DNA from: Sipunculus nudus
Taxonomy: Eukaryota; Annelida; Sipuncula; Golfingiida; Sipunculidae
Assembly (NCBI GenBank): GCA_026874595.1
Contig: CM049307.1
Span: 30,354,362-30,418,361 of the forward strand
Length of the DNA: 64,000 bases
Reading direction: 5' to 3'
A model generated the notes under the pieces. That model made no database searches and was not told the DNA's origin. It saw nothing but the letters and a program-made list of their open reading frames with translations. This document shows positions 54,201-63,560 of the stretch, in pieces. The position numbers were made by a program, and so were the translations under genes. How positions within the stretch are numbered: the stretch's first letter is position 1; each line of letters begins with the position of its first letter.

Positions 54201-57200
54201 GCAGCTTTTAGCGGCAGATAGGAACAAAAGAACACAAGTTGAAATATTTATACGGTTTACTATGTGTATTCCAGCTGAACAGCGAAAGTAATGGCTTGAA
54301 ACACCAAATCACCGCATGCAATAATACTATGTACTTTCCGTACTTCCGTTCCTTCGGAATGGACTTCGTGGATTCTCTGTTTACATCTGAATTGACATTG
54401 TTTTGGGCCAAATATCAGCCACAAATAACGATTCAAGCGACTGTGTATAAAGTCAATGTTCACTTCAGGCAAGCTCAGAGTCAGTTCTATAAACGGTCCC
54501 CGTGTTATAAAACTCCTGCCACCATGTTAAAAACGTGACACCCTGGTTTAATGAACAGTTTATTACCAAGTACAAGCTGCACGTATGCTCCCCTTCTCAC
54601 ATCATGGCTGGATATCATTCTCCACACGAGACCTGTCTATGATGTTCAAGGATAGATCCCATGCACACATTCGTGCGCACTGCAAGCTTTCAAGACGATA
54701 TCGAGCCATGTCGCCCGAGAAGTGTAACTTGCAAAAATTAAGTTAATGGTGTAAATACAGAGTAAGCTTCGACAACATTCCAAATATAACCAACAAAAGG
54801 TATTTGGCCATGAAACATATTTTTTATATTGAATAACCTGTGGATTTATTTTGTGGTGTAATATCGCGGTATTGTTCATAGAAACAGAAGCTCATGCACG
54901 TGCTTCCTTGGATTGTTTACGTTATACAACTGTTCCAGAAATGTTGAAGATGTAAATGCACGGTGATAGTGCAGTAACACTTGTTGTTGTTTTAAAGAAT
55001 ATGCAAAGAATAACCTGCATGAACTGGGTGGATTAACCATTATTGCATGCTGACATAAGACATGGTACCAAGGGATCGAGAGCCACATGTTGTTTACATT
55101 TACTCATCCTACAAATGAGACGGTGACTGGGTCAATGTCAGGTCAAACATTCTTGAAGTCCGTAACTGCCAGCAGGGATTATTCATTCGGTACAATAGAC
55201 CTTATCTCTGCGCGGAGGTTGGGCTGGATAATCTATATCAGGGAATCAGCAAAATATCATGCCTGCACGATATTGTTAGCTCTGCCGTTACTTGCTGTCA
55301 TCTAGCGGCCACTTTGTATACTAATATACTCAGTTCGCGGAATGTTTGCACGTACAAACTACTATATATCGGCGCCTTTGAGCTGTAATTCGGCTCTTCA
55401 AAACCTATCCACCTCTCGTCAAAACATGACCTACATGGATGCTGACAAGGGCTTTGCAGCACCCACGCCTGACATCAAAGCCATAAGTGAACCTCAATCT
55501 CCTAGTACTTAAAGAAACACATTAAAAATAATTAAAAATACGCATTGATTCCAAAGTGTCAGCATTGTGACATCGGATCAATTCGTTCATTTTTTTTCGT
55601 ACTCACCTGATCACAGATGTGCGGCTGGTCTTTCAAATATGGCAGTAGAAGTTTTATCAGTCCCGCTTCACCAACCAGCTGATAAAATTAAGAAAAGAAA
55701 TAATAAAATACATAAACACTTTAAAACTGTTTTTGAAAATTTGAATCTAAAGATTTTGAATTTTCATGTCGATCTCGAACTTGATCATGAGTTCTTTCGA
55801 GATTATTATTTACATACACAGATGGTATAACTACCTTTTACATGCGGTTAATAAGAAAGACAAAACATTCTTGTACCAATACATATGTTTGGTTAATGCC
55901 TAACATATGGTGTGTATTTCCCACAGATACCCGTGTTCTATAATATTAACAATATTGAAACTCCTTTCATCTTTCCATGCTTAAAATTATCCAATTTATC
56001 ATGGCTCCGATTTTAACTCGATGTGATACATAAAAATGCCTTATTTCATTGATTGATGATGTCAGTTGCCCACAATGTGACAAATTTTATTGGCAGACCT
56101 TTGCCTCAAGTTACGTTCGAATATAATGATTTATATCCCCCGATTTTTTTTTTATTTTTTAAATGTGGTCAATGAAATGGCTTTGAATCCTTACAACTAT
56201 AAGGCAAGATTTAGGACAGACTGATTTATAAGAAAGGAGGATGTCCTCTCTAATATTACTCACCGTTTCAAATACTTTTCCATAGCCTCAAGTTGTTATT
56301 CATAATTATTAGCAGCTCAGCTAACTGTAAGTCAAGTAAACTATAGGGATGTTTTTTTTTCGGTCGTTTGTTATGCCGTACGTCCGTCTGTTAACAGGGC
56401 ACAAATCACTGGGCCGAGAGATTTCAAGCCTAAAATTCTAGGTCTTCTGTTGAAACCCAAAAGTACATCAGTGTGACCTATGTTCCAGGAGTTATGGTGC
56501 GAAAACGCTGGATGATTGTCATAAAATCCAAAATGTTACTTGATCTTGAAGAACCTTAACTGCTGCTGATGAGTGGTGACACTGCCGACAATATTTCTAT
56601 TGTACGATTTGTACTTGTATTTGAGCATGACAGATCAAAACCATCACCCGAAAGCTGAGCTCAAATCTCAAATGTAAACCAAGAGAAGTTCAAAATTCAC
56701 ATGCTGTATATCCTTATATTTCTTCTATGGAATCTAAAATTGCCTCACTGTGACCAATATTCTCTGAATAACAGAACAAAAACGTGTTTCAGCATCTCAT
56801 AACTAAGACTCCAGACTCCCGTCTGTACAAATTTGTAAAAATAGGCCAGGTTTTTCAGAAACGGCTGAATCCTGAATACCTACAGATCTTGTCAAACACA
56901 ATTTTACAAACGTTTACTTTTATTTTTGAAGATGACAGATTACAGCCATCGGTCGAAACTTCAATGAGGCAAAAATTTTTAAACTTAAAGCCCTGGAAGT
57001 TTTAAGTCCACATTCTGACAGGTGCTTCGTGAAAATGCAAAAGTAGAGTACTGTACTCTACATTATGTGAGTCATACAGCGGAAACACGTTCCTGCACCT
57101 CAAAAACTGATATTCGTGCCACATTTCATAGGAACATCTGATTGGATTGATATGAATATGAATTGTGTTACCGGACTGGAAGTTAAAAGTACTGTCGTTT

Positions 57201-58084
57201 TTGCACGGTCACGCCACCGCCGCTCAAAATCCATCCGAGTGAGAAAATTAAAAGATATTTTAAAAAACTGCTTCAAACCTAACATGTGCATAAACAGGAA
57301 GTAAGATGACTAACCTATATTTAAATGGGGTCGTGACCTTTTCTAAGGGAGTGACCTTTACTTCTTCCATAATAGAGAGTCAGAAAAAAATATTATTTAT
57401 CTGAAGAAAGGCTAAATTGTTGAGTAAATCGTAATTCCCAAAGACCTAGGATAACTATGTCTTTTATTTCCTTTGTTTTAATACCAAATCAATGCCACTT
57501 GACACATTCCTTTTTTATTGTGCACAAGCAAATTTATGGATCATAGGATGAAGCTTATTTCGATTGGGGTGACGGTCGTGACGTATGCTATCTGAGTGAT
57601 TTTGGCATTGATAATTCAAAATTTGGTGGAACAACATAAAAAATTGTTTCTCCAGAAATCGTTGGATGGGTTGTTCTGTAACTGAGTAATTACAGATCAC
57701 AGATAGAAAGGTGTCATATTCTAAAACAGGTGACCTTGACCTTCCAGGCCAAATATTCAGGATCAGTGGAATTGAGTGAAAGTTTTCTCGTTAAGTACTT
57801 CAATGAGTTTTACAACTTCGACACCTTTTTGGCACCTCAGTCCACGGATACGTCTGAAAACTTGATTTTCAAGGACAAATCTGTAGAGATACAGGAGTTG
57901 AAAGAACTTTAAAATTTTTAAGATATTTTTATTCAACTTTGACACAAGTTTTATTTTAATCAAGTTCTATAATCCATATATACCTTTGAAAATTCCAAGG
58001 AGACGTCGGAGAAATTACACGCTAGAACGTAGACATCGTTGTGGAAATCACGTTGAATGAATTCCATCATTTTCACCAAATAAT
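34651..58084 (-). CDS. Armadillo-TIR-SAM protein, candidate NAD+ hydrolase (5' end not found)
   Basis: Twelve exons join in phase: 58084-57984, 55678-55607, 51734-51636, 51018-50910, 50802-50666, 50346-50088, 48099-48008, 47177-47036, 43378-43175, 42889-42766, 42119-42053 and 34746-34651, giving 499 residues plus an unseen N-terminus. Residues 1-260 or so of the visible part are armadillo-type helical repeats (for example LLQGVAAFTLANII, EVQKMAAGALWKI). The TIR domain (about 262-405) starts KKHVFISYNHKHKEIV. It has LWIDRDNMAGSTIEAM, whose Glu (codon 47123-47121) aligns without gaps to catalytic Glu642 of SARM1, then VCVSEYYKLSPACQSEAEYAY and a LGLIVG segment. The C-terminal SAM domain starts WKAADIKNWLSTHGLDEY and ends FTKLTDLVRFTQALNDLD. 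The domain order differs from SARM1 (ARM-SAM-SAM-TIR). Predicted role: cytosolic NAD+-cleaving or immune/stress signalling protein; catalysis is inferred. Confidence 0.88.
35480..35958 (+). repeat. Left LTR of the Gypsy element
   Basis: From about 35685 it parallels 41211-41525: GGCAGCTGA.AA.GGC, AATTCTGAGG, ACCGTCTCGGTTGTTTCT, a poly-C run, TGACGCTTGGGTT.TCG.CCAGC and CCGGTAAAA. The right boundary ..TACA before the primer site is firm; the left one is a guess. Confidence 0.7.
36824..37110 (+). pseudogene. Gypsy gag, N-terminal fragment
   Basis: KEPDKFDGDRIEWADFGIHFES is followed, after a frame change near 37047, by NGWTEAEKALQLATCLRGK. This is the typical start of a Gypsy gag capsid region. 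It stops where the LINE begins. Broken by at least one frameshift. Confidence 0.75.
37047..38978 (+). CDS. LINE reverse transcriptase open frame (5'-truncated)
   Basis: The 643-codon frame begins with about 20 gag-derived codons and then becomes LINE ORF2 from about 37115 (RDNPWMTPQIHSIIKLRD). The endonuclease domain is missing. The reverse transcriptase follows the usual order: DWKTARITPVYKGKGD, NYRPISIIPHIAKLFEK, FFDLTKGFDTINH, GVPQGTVLGPILFLIYINDL and MYADDVTVY (catalytic YADD at 38223-38234). The thumb and C-terminal segment (YATIIQPHIDYALSIWG, IQNRAARII) match the CR1/Jockey-type LINEs of invertebrates. The frame ends early because of a one-base shift near 38950-38960; the family's C-terminal WNSL segment continues in the next frame to about 39060. 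It copies RNA into DNA at a nicked target; this copy lacks its nicking domain. Confidence 0.9.
   Translation: MNGWTEAEKALQLATCLRGKEGVKHRDNPWMTPQIHSIIKLRDRLHRCAVKHKSHILFFKYRRIRNMVTTLIRSTKTAYFRHNIDNNYNNIKGMWSALKKVLPGSSSAKPGDCDISCEEFNEYFSTIGDILAVNFKASETRPVRSLNTTESRFKFSILLSQDIQKDLLALPPKHTLDIIDMDITLLQMASQLISPMLWYLFNLSLYNATYPLDWKTARITPVYKGKGDKANKSNYRPISIIPHIAKLFEKAVQRQLIRFIINSNNISESQHAYLPGKSTVTALGKFSNDVYKTMDQGKVTAACFFDLTKGFDTINHKRLLEKLFVFGFDKKTVAWFQSYLHDRLQIVKYNNNLSNAAVVNVGVPQGTVLGPILFLIYINDLPNVLNTDGIVMYADDVTVYCHGKNVVEAEIKLQRVVNQVTTWYDENLLTLNYNKSNVMLLGNLHRIADHKLKISILDTTLLCSNKINLLGVIIDANLSWKPHVHSLSEKLSQKIGVLYRISSYLSMQSLTKVYATIIQPHIDYALSIWGCSLLSTNDTVQKIQNRAARIISKNYDRNVDSITIVNELGWLNIRQRYMYSVAVLMYKCVCSIAPGLQENNFHFVNEAHNHQTRAAVSNDLVVPKPRTNYLKKIFTIYGAKNME
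37110..39535 (+). mobile_element. LINE inserted into the Gypsy gag
   Basis: Gag sequence breaks off near 37110 and resumes near 39590, so the insertion interrupted the LTR element. The 3' untranslated region is about 470 bp and AT-rich, ending in the short repeat ACATAAA (about 39510-39530), as is common for CR1-like LINEs. The 5' end lies within ORF2. A target-site duplication was not clear. Confidence 0.85.
39590..39960 (+). pseudogene. Gypsy gag, middle fragment after the LINE
   Basis: Broken frames read EVSRLSQRAYPSFGRDALEL, FVRGSSDIKMKKHVD and YESFEEGEIVRP, the capsid C-terminal part of a Gypsy gag. Several stops are present. It continues the fragment that ends at 37110. Confidence 0.7.
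40079..41046 (+). pseudogene. Gypsy integrase and C-terminal tail
   Basis: Frames 40079-40210, 40214-40495, 40549-40734 and 40750-41046 carry GDCFTKW, HTDQGKDFES and HPQSDGMIERFNR, which are the D, D and E motifs of the integrase core, then LPYLTLAYRS. The tail has DWVYWFYPP and KVFHVDQLRMY, the usual C-terminal end of Gypsy integrase. Several frame breaks and stops separate the parts. The upstream zinc-binding segment is missing. Confidence 0.85.
41060..41525 (+). repeat. Right LTR of the Gypsy element
   Basis: It matches the left LTR from about 41211 onward, including the poly-C run at 41414 and the CCGGTAAAATACATACA end. It carries an extra segment near 41325-41360 relative to the left copy, a sign of age. 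The left boundary is approximate. Confidence 0.65.
42053..42119 (-). CDS. SAM exon of the TIR gene with a GC 5' splice site
   Basis: This 67-nt exon follows TTTGGGTTCCAG and encodes YKDHFEDYDGTILLGVKDMR and two more residues, the middle of the SAM domain. It ends AAG followed by GCAAGT, the classic GC-AG donor consensus. Reading on past the AAG gives no SAM-like continuation. Joining to the exon at 34746 keeps the frame and restores a SAM domain of usual length. Confidence 0.85.
44798..44832. repeat. (TA)n microsatellite
   Basis: A pure TA run in a TIR-gene intron, beside the palindrome at 44851. Confidence 0.9.
44851..44899. repeat. Perfect 20-bp inverted repeat
   Basis: Positions 44851-44870 are the exact reverse complement of 44880-44899, with a 9-base spacer. 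It lies just after a TA run and just before the Penelope-like inverted pair, inside an intron of the TIR gene. It could be a transposon end or a cruciform-forming site. Confidence 0.9.
44925..45180. mobile_element. Inverted pair of Penelope-like terminal sequences
   Basis: The segment 44925-44985 (GCGAAGGTTAAGATAAAC ... CTAGTTTATTAACACA) is nearly the reverse complement of 45106-45165, with about 120 bp between. On the minus strand the left arm follows CTGACGA, a GAAGT/ACTTC stem and AAAAGC, which resembles the hammerhead ribozyme core known from Penelope-like element ends. The right arm continues into ATAGACTAACACGGCTGTACC, a motif I associate with such ends in other animals. No Penelope reverse transcriptase is present here. 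Confidence 0.5.
45188..45249. repeat. (AT)n microsatellite
   Basis: About 30 AT units directly after the Penelope-like end. Poly-G and poly-C runs follow at about 45282 and 45306. Confidence 0.9.
48240..49860. repeat. Array of diverged AGGTCACTATGACCTA-type repeats
   Basis: The words AGGTCAC..TGACCT, GAGCTA.AGG, ..CATGATTTTAG and TGTCAGA.GGGCACAAA recur in the same order at intervals of roughly 130-370 bp. The newest unit is the exact tandem described next. Related sequence lies at 56340-57900 and 59750-60480. Open frames here have repeat-derived, unsupported products. Confidence 0.75.
49004..49743. repeat. Recent 370-bp tandem duplication
   Basis: Positions 49004-49373 and 49374-49743 are nearly identical. 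I saw only a few differences (for example CCTAAGC versus CCTTGGC, and GCAGTTGC versus GCAGCTGC). A third unit begins with GTTGGAC at 49744 and then diverges. It lies in the intron between 48100 and 50087 of the TIR gene. Confidence 0.92.
51953..53870 (-). mobile_element. Second Ty3/Gypsy remnant, same strand as the TIR gene
   Basis: On the minus strand the order is gag (53609-53223, with DNMEQSRDPYVVLNKFQKHF and LPVEIFVKELKTIAVKCKF), an aspartic protease (52838-52596, active-site LDTGAAGNFMPI) and the segment that precedes integrase (52150-51953, ITPIKLAELQHAVARD...QLLQQQIVEGWP). Reverse transcriptase, RNase H and the integrase core are missing between 52590 and 52150. LTRs were not identified. 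It is dead and sits in the intron between the exons at 55607 and 51734. Confidence 0.85.
53871..55606. other. Intron sequence, no further exon recognised
   Basis: The stretch may include the leader and 5' LTR of the Gypsy remnant to its left, but no second LTR was found to prove it. Open frames on both strands lack splice signals or family resemblance. Confidence 0.45.
56340..57960. repeat. Further copies of the GTGACC-type repeat family
   Basis: The segment shares words such as ACAGGGCACAAATC, TGTGACCTATGTTCCAGGAG and GTGACCTTGACCTTCCAGG with 48240-49860. The copies are old and fragmentary. No exon was seen between 55679 and 57983. Confidence 0.55.
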
Positions 58085-58179
58085 CTGTTGAGTAAACCAA
58101 ATACAAACTGCAGTCAAAATAATATAAAAATCAAGCCTGGATCCAGGATTTTTTTCAAGGGGGAGGGGATCAGATGATG

Positions 58180-58181
<2 letters not shown>

Positions 58182-58258
<77 letters not shown>
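58182..58258. repeat. (AT)n microsatellite
   Basis: About 38 units of AT that run directly into the CAGTCCAACC transposon end. Confidence 0.9.
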
Positions 58259-58262
<4 letters not shown>

Positions 58263-58485
58263 TCCAACCTCTATAATGTGGGCACCCTTGAAACTATGCG
58301 AAACTGCCCATTTTATAGAGGTGGCCACTATATGGAGGTAATGACTGCCGCAATAATCAGTGCGGGCACCTTCTTTGAAATATTACTATCTCTGCTCCTG
58401 TTTAAAGAGTACTTTATTAACTTGATGCATGTACTTTCTTCCCGTTTTTATACATAAAGGTTAGTAAGTAAAATCGCCATTGTTA

Positions 58486-58517
<32 letters not shown>

Positions 58518-59200
58518 TATGACATATATTGATGGACATAACCTACAAGCATTGACATATATCGATGGACATAACCTACAAGCATTTACCCTGTTATTTA
58601 AATCTTTCTAATATTTTGATACGTTACCCAGTGAAATGGGCGCAGTCGCATAACAGAGCTAGCCCTACCCGGTGCCGCCCTCTTTCGGCTGTACGGGGTA
58701 CTAATTTAATGATAGTTATTTTTTTTTTAAATGGGACAAATCTTTCTAATACACCGTTGAGGAATTGCGCAATAAGTACGACAGAGAAATCGTGTATGGT
58801 ATAAACTATGTTTACCTCGTCAAGATCGCTCTGACTGCTACGTTTACGAACATTACGTACGTATTATATAAGAATTGGTGTTATGACTTAAGAAATATAC
58901 ATCAGATACTGTGACAGAGATGGTATTAAAAAAGAGATGGTATTAAACGTTTATTTGCATACTGTCATTTCGTTTCCGTATCAGGTGAGCGAAAATAAGT
59001 AAGCGTAAATACAGTGAGACTGAAGTTGGAACCTATAATACCCAGTGCATCCTTAGATATACCATACTGTTCTACAAACTATCTCCAGGACAAGCCACTC
59101 TCATAATCCTTGAACAGGTTTTTGCACATTTTACGAAGTTTTCCACTGTCTGCAAATATGGTTTTAGTGTTTTTCTTTGGTATTAGTGATACAGACTTTC
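58259..59200. mobile_element. Pogo/Tigger-like DNA transposon remnant
   Basis: CAGTCCAACCTCTATAATG at 58260, followed by two internal echoes (TTTTATAGAGGTGGCCAC and TATATGGAGGT), is typical of the ends of pogo-type elements, which insert at TA. On the minus strand at about 59190-59040 a broken frame reads KLRKMCKNLFKDYESGLSW and then FVEQYGISKDAL, resembling the helix-turn-helix start of such transposases. The far end was not found. The two parts may belong to one element or to two. Confidence 0.45.
58517..58588. repeat. 34-bp tandem duplication after a (TG)n run
   Basis: TGACATATAT.GATGGACATA ACCTACAAGCAT occurs twice in direct succession with one difference (T or C). It directly follows a (GT)n run at about 58493-58516. 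Confidence 0.85.
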
Positions 59201-59637
59201 TAACCACCTCACCCATTTCTAAACTCAATTTCTTATTATTTCAATCCTCCCCTTACTCTTAGAATGGTTGAACGCAGTCTGTTTTGCCGTCAGAGTTGTT
59301 TTTTTTTTGGCAAGCACTCCAGGGTGTTTTAATGTATACAAAGATTAAGTGTAATTGCAATCTCCGTGTTGCCTCATTATTCTCACAGAACAATTGGCAA
59401 ACCGAATGCACATAAATAGAGTGCGGTTCATTTTGTGCTTGATAACTGGGCTACATAATGAAGAAACTTTTGTTCATAATATATGAGACTGTTCCTGTAT
59501 GTTATTGACGTTTCGCTTACCAGAGCTTATCAACTTAACACTCAGCTGAAGTGAAGGTAAATTCTCGTGCAGGCAGTTACAGACTAACTGTATCAGGTAG
59601 ATTATTATCCTCACCGATATTCACATGAATATACATA

Positions 59638-60480
59638 TACTAACTGATTAAATCCGGTATACCAGGCTTATTACCGGGGTTGGGGAGATATATTATCTAT
59701 TGTTATATAAATATCTCAAATAGGCTTTTGCATCATTACTCGGAGAATTCAAGTTCAATTCCGTTCAAACTTTGCATGCTAATAGTCATAAAGGTGTAAA
59801 AGAGACACATTATTTCAATTTTATAAACCAACACACAAAATTTGTCAAGCACTCTCGTACACTCGGAAGGATATGATTTGCAGGGTGCTCCAAATCATGT
59901 ATTTGCCTTCTAGCTCGCAGAATATAGGTCACAGTGACGTAATTTTGTGGATTTCTGGGAAATGTGATCATGACCTATTCGGGTTTAAGTTAAACGTTTC
60001 TAGGTTCAGCTTTATGAATTGCGCTTTGTCAAAGGACAGCTAAAAGTAGTAATATGAATCAGAAACTGGGTCTGGCGGCCAAATTGGATTTATGCAAAGT
60101 TAACATTTTTTCACTCAAATATTTTGGTGGGTCGGGCCACATTTTCCCCATAAAATAACTGGAATAATATGTGAATTCACGATCAAGTACACATTGGATG
60201 AATGTTAATCTTAATTCTGATGACCCATATAAAAAGACGGTAATTAATTTATCAGTTTGTCGTCTGCCTGAATTTGTCATGAATGAAGTTATAAGGTCAA
60301 GGATAAAGTTTTATAATTGCTCCAGGAGTAGTTATGGTGCGACGTCATAATTCGGACACAATAAAAATAAGTGAACTAATGTTTCATCCATTCAACAGTG
60401 TGCACATCAGTCACTTTCGGACAGACCATGTCTGTTTAAATGATTCTGGAGACACTAAGGTCAAGTTTAAGTCTTGAAAT
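59638..60480. repeat. Dispersed repeats: GGTATACC family, then GTGACC family
   Basis: 59645-59690 matches 29470-29545 (GGTATACCAGG ... ACCGGGGTTGGGGAGATATATT). From about 59750 to 60480 the words TAGCTCGCAGAATATAGGTCACAGTGACG and related ones place it in the family seen at 48240-49860. No coding sequence was recognised. Confidence 0.55.
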
Positions 60481-60676
60481 CCAAACATTCTGTTGTCGTT
60501 TTCCATAACTGTAATATAATTAGGGATCGTAACAGGGGCGGATCCTGGATTTTGAAAGGGGGGAGGCTAGTAGATACTTTGCATAATCATATATATATAT
60601 ATATATTTATTTCTATTGCGCAGACATTTGCCATAGATATTTATCTTATTTTCTATCTATCAATATATATATATAA

Positions 60677-60722
<46 letters not shown>

Positions 60723-61600
60723 CAGTGTAAACTTCTGATGTTCAAAAGGTTATAATAAGTGAAACGTATACATTAAATGTATTTCAGTTACTTTATACCT
60801 ATAAAAACATAATTCTATGCCGTTTTAAAAAACGAAAACATCCCCTTTTTCCTTTCTTGAACTTAAGAATAATGATTTTACAAAAAAAATCAACTGTTAT
60901 TGATGAATGAGAGAATTAGGTATATAAATCTCTTGTAAAAATGTAGTCTTAGTTTCAGTTTAACATTATATAATTAGCAGACTACAAACTAACAAAACAT
61001 GACTCCACAGATATTGATATCAAAATACACAATTTGGCATTTTTCCACTTCATATACGGTCTGACAATTTCTAAATTGTGAATTTGTATAAATGGGTACA
61101 GATGTGCAATTTGTTATATTTTCCCGAGACATAGTTTACAACTGGAAACCCATGAACAAAGATGAGACAAAACGTAAATGCAGACATTGAAGTCAGACAA
61201 ATCATATTATGTGTATTTTTTTTATTTACAGTTTGTAGCGTGATTTTTAAATATGGAATGTGTGACAAGTTCACCAACTCGATTTTGCATTACCGGTCTG
61301 CTCGCCTCTTTCGGAAATTAAAATTCAATTAAAGATTCCCCTTAAACCAAAAAAATAAAGACGGTCTTTTGATCGGTCTTTTTTCCACAACAGTTAAGCA
61401 TATTTTAAATGAAAATATTATTGGGATCCAGGTACACTTTAAATTTTTTTGGATTGTTTTTTTTTCTGGGTCTCCTCATAAGTCCGTCTTTACCTGTTGA
61501 GTAAAGCTGCTAACAGATGAATCAACCAACGTCGATAATTACGTGATAAACCGGGCTTCGCAGAGGATTCATTTACTCAGCAAATCAAGACTCTTCTGGA
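60481..61600. other. No gene seen; TA runs
   Basis: Contains TA runs at 60590-60605 and 60663-60720 and a GGGGCGGATCCTGGATTTT repeat end at 60535-60555. The rest is AT-rich with no exon recognised. Confidence 0.5.
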
Positions 61601-61607
61601 GCAAGCA

Positions 61608-61830
61608 GCGGGGCCTGGACAGCTGAGTGGTAAAACTCTTGGCTCTCTCCGCTAGCGACCCGGGTTCAATCCCCGGCGATGCTATGAGAGTGGGTAGTAG
61701 TTGCCCGTCCAAGGCCGGTGGTTTTCTCAGGGTACTCCGGTTTCCTCAACCTCTGCAGACTACCCAACGCCATCACCGGTGCCATGGAGAGTGCCTCGAT
61801 TAGTTATAATAACTATTTGTAAAATCCATG
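61608..61830 (+). mobile_element. tRNA-derived SINE
   Basis: The head carries an A box (AGCTGAGTGG, 61621-61630) and a B box (GGTTCAATCC, 61663-61672) at tRNA spacing, with CCCGGGTTCAATCCCCGG forming the T-arm-like hairpin. The body continues with TGGTTTTCTC, GGGTACTCCGGTTTCCTC and CTCTGCAGACTACCC, a type of conserved central segment found in several invertebrate SINE families. It ends in an AT-rich tail near 61830. It is transcribed by RNA polymerase III and moved by a partner LINE. Confidence 0.8.
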
Positions 61831-63110
61831 TAAAATAAATTTGTTTATATTAAGAATGGGGAATTCATAGCAAAAGAATAAATGATTTGCACAATTTTTT
61901 CTATCAACCGATTTAAAAATAAAAATAAGACTTTGGTATATTAATAATCTCTTTTTAATTTGTCGTTTAGGTATGAACATGAGATGTGAGCACAAGTGCC
62001 CAACGATGTGAACATTTCATTAATTATTTAATCTTAAATAATTGATCAGTCATAAAATAAAGAAACAACTATATATAATTATTAAAGTGCATCAAACATC
62101 ATTGAAAAAGGCAAACAAATAACTCATGATTGAAAATCATTCTCTTACTACTTTTTAGATATTAATCACCAGCGTTCATTTTGATTAACTGGTATAGCTT
62201 AAATTACTTCTCCATATGTGCAGTTGCTTCTTTAGTCTTTGACTTGCTTTTATATGTTCAAACGTCAGATCTCGTTTATATATACGTCTGAAGTATAAAA
62301 TGCATTTCTTTCGTTCGCATATTAATGCATTATTATTTCCATATTTATTTGGTAATTTATACATTTGTAATTGATAACAAATCTTCGCTAAAAGGATGCT
62401 AAAGGTATTAAACATTGTCAGTTTACTAAAGTTTCTTGTACCGTTTGGTACATTTTTTTCTTTTGAAGAGCGACAAGGACACATAATTTCAAAACAGATT
62501 CCCCATTGAGAATTCCAACTGATATATACAACCAAAATCCCAGTCCCCCATACATGTAATTCATGACGAGGCAGTAAATATCCACTGCCTATCATAAAAA
62601 TCAAATGCTATGATTTAAGTATATTCAGACATTGTTTATTATTTTTTTTTATTTGAATGATAATGTATTGGCGTTATGTTAAAAAGAGAAAATGATTTTT
62701 ATTTCTAGGATAAAGAGAGGTGAAAAAGGCTTGCTTTTTATTTAAACGCTTAATGTTGTTCACAAGCAAGATGTCCAAGCCCAAGGACAGCTGGAGCATT
62801 GCATAAGAAATGCTTGAGGGAGCTACAGATGATAGATTCTGTAATTCGAAAATTTTAACATTTATAACCAATGCTGGAAAATGCCAAATTAATTATTTAA
62901 AAATACAGTGATGGTGCGGCACGGACGGATGGATTGGAGGACAGGCGGACGAAAGGACGGAGGGACTGACAGACGCGGACCATTTTATTAGTCGTCTCAT
63001 TTAACGGTGGGGGAATAAAAAGATGCCTGATCCTGGTGTAGACATGCGCCTCTCCTACAATTCCTTGGGTTTTCAACTTTTATGTTTCAGTTGAAAGGGT
63101 GATATTTGTA
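61831..63110. other. No gene seen
   Basis: AT-rich sequence with minus-strand open frames (for example 62185-62604) that lack splice context and family resemblance. A GGACGGA-rich imperfect simple repeat lies at about 62920-62985. Confidence 0.45.
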
Positions 63111-63115
63111 TGACG

Positions 63116-63180
63116 GGGGGGGGGGGGGGGGGGCTTCAGCTCCCAAAACTCCCCCTCTGGATCCGCCACTGTCGTAGGCT
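63116..63180. repeat. Poly-G run and CCGCCACTG repeat end
   Basis: A run of 19 G precedes CCCCCTCTGGATCCGCCACTG, the same end motif as at 12920-12939. The associated element lies to the left, with no partner end seen. Confidence 0.6.
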
Positions 63181-63189
63181 AAGCCAAGG

Positions 63190-63560
63190 TATCTGTTCAG
63201 AGAGGATTTAAAAGCATAGAAAGACACTGCATGCTTTAATGATGACTCTAATGAATTCCATAGGACTGTGCAAGATGAAATAAATGATGATTTGTATTTT
63301 TCTGTCCTTGCACAAGGCAGGCGTAGCGTTTCTTAGGTTTCTGGGAGTGACATCTGAGACTGACGAGCACATTAATCGTCACATAAAAGCTGGACAGAGA
63401 CCACGATACAGCTAATAGAACTGACATAGATTTGATTTTGTTCGTCTGCTTTCCAAAGTATGCCAACCAAGTTCAGATAAAATTTTTCATAACTGGGTGT
63501 TCGAAGTGCACCTGTGACTAGCTCAACAGCCTGGTATTGGATATTGTCGACTTTTTTTAC
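63190..63560 (-). mobile_element. LINE 3' fragment, decayed
   Basis: On the minus strand, broken frames read IQYQAVELVTGALRTPSYEK, then LWNSLESSLKHAVSFYAFKS and SLNRYLG. This is the characteristic end of Jockey/CR1-type LINE ORF2, where the WNSLP..L segment closes the protein. Frameshifts separate the parts. It is a different, older copy than the LINE at 37110. Confidence 0.75.

Noticed and set aside
61608..61680. A tRNA gene
   Set aside because: A and B boxes are present, but the acceptor ends do not pair and the sequence continues into a SINE body with an AT-rich tail.
62185..62604. 139-codon frame on the minus strand
   Set aside because: No family resemblance and AT-rich composition like its surroundings; no flanking splice sites that would link it to the TIR gene.
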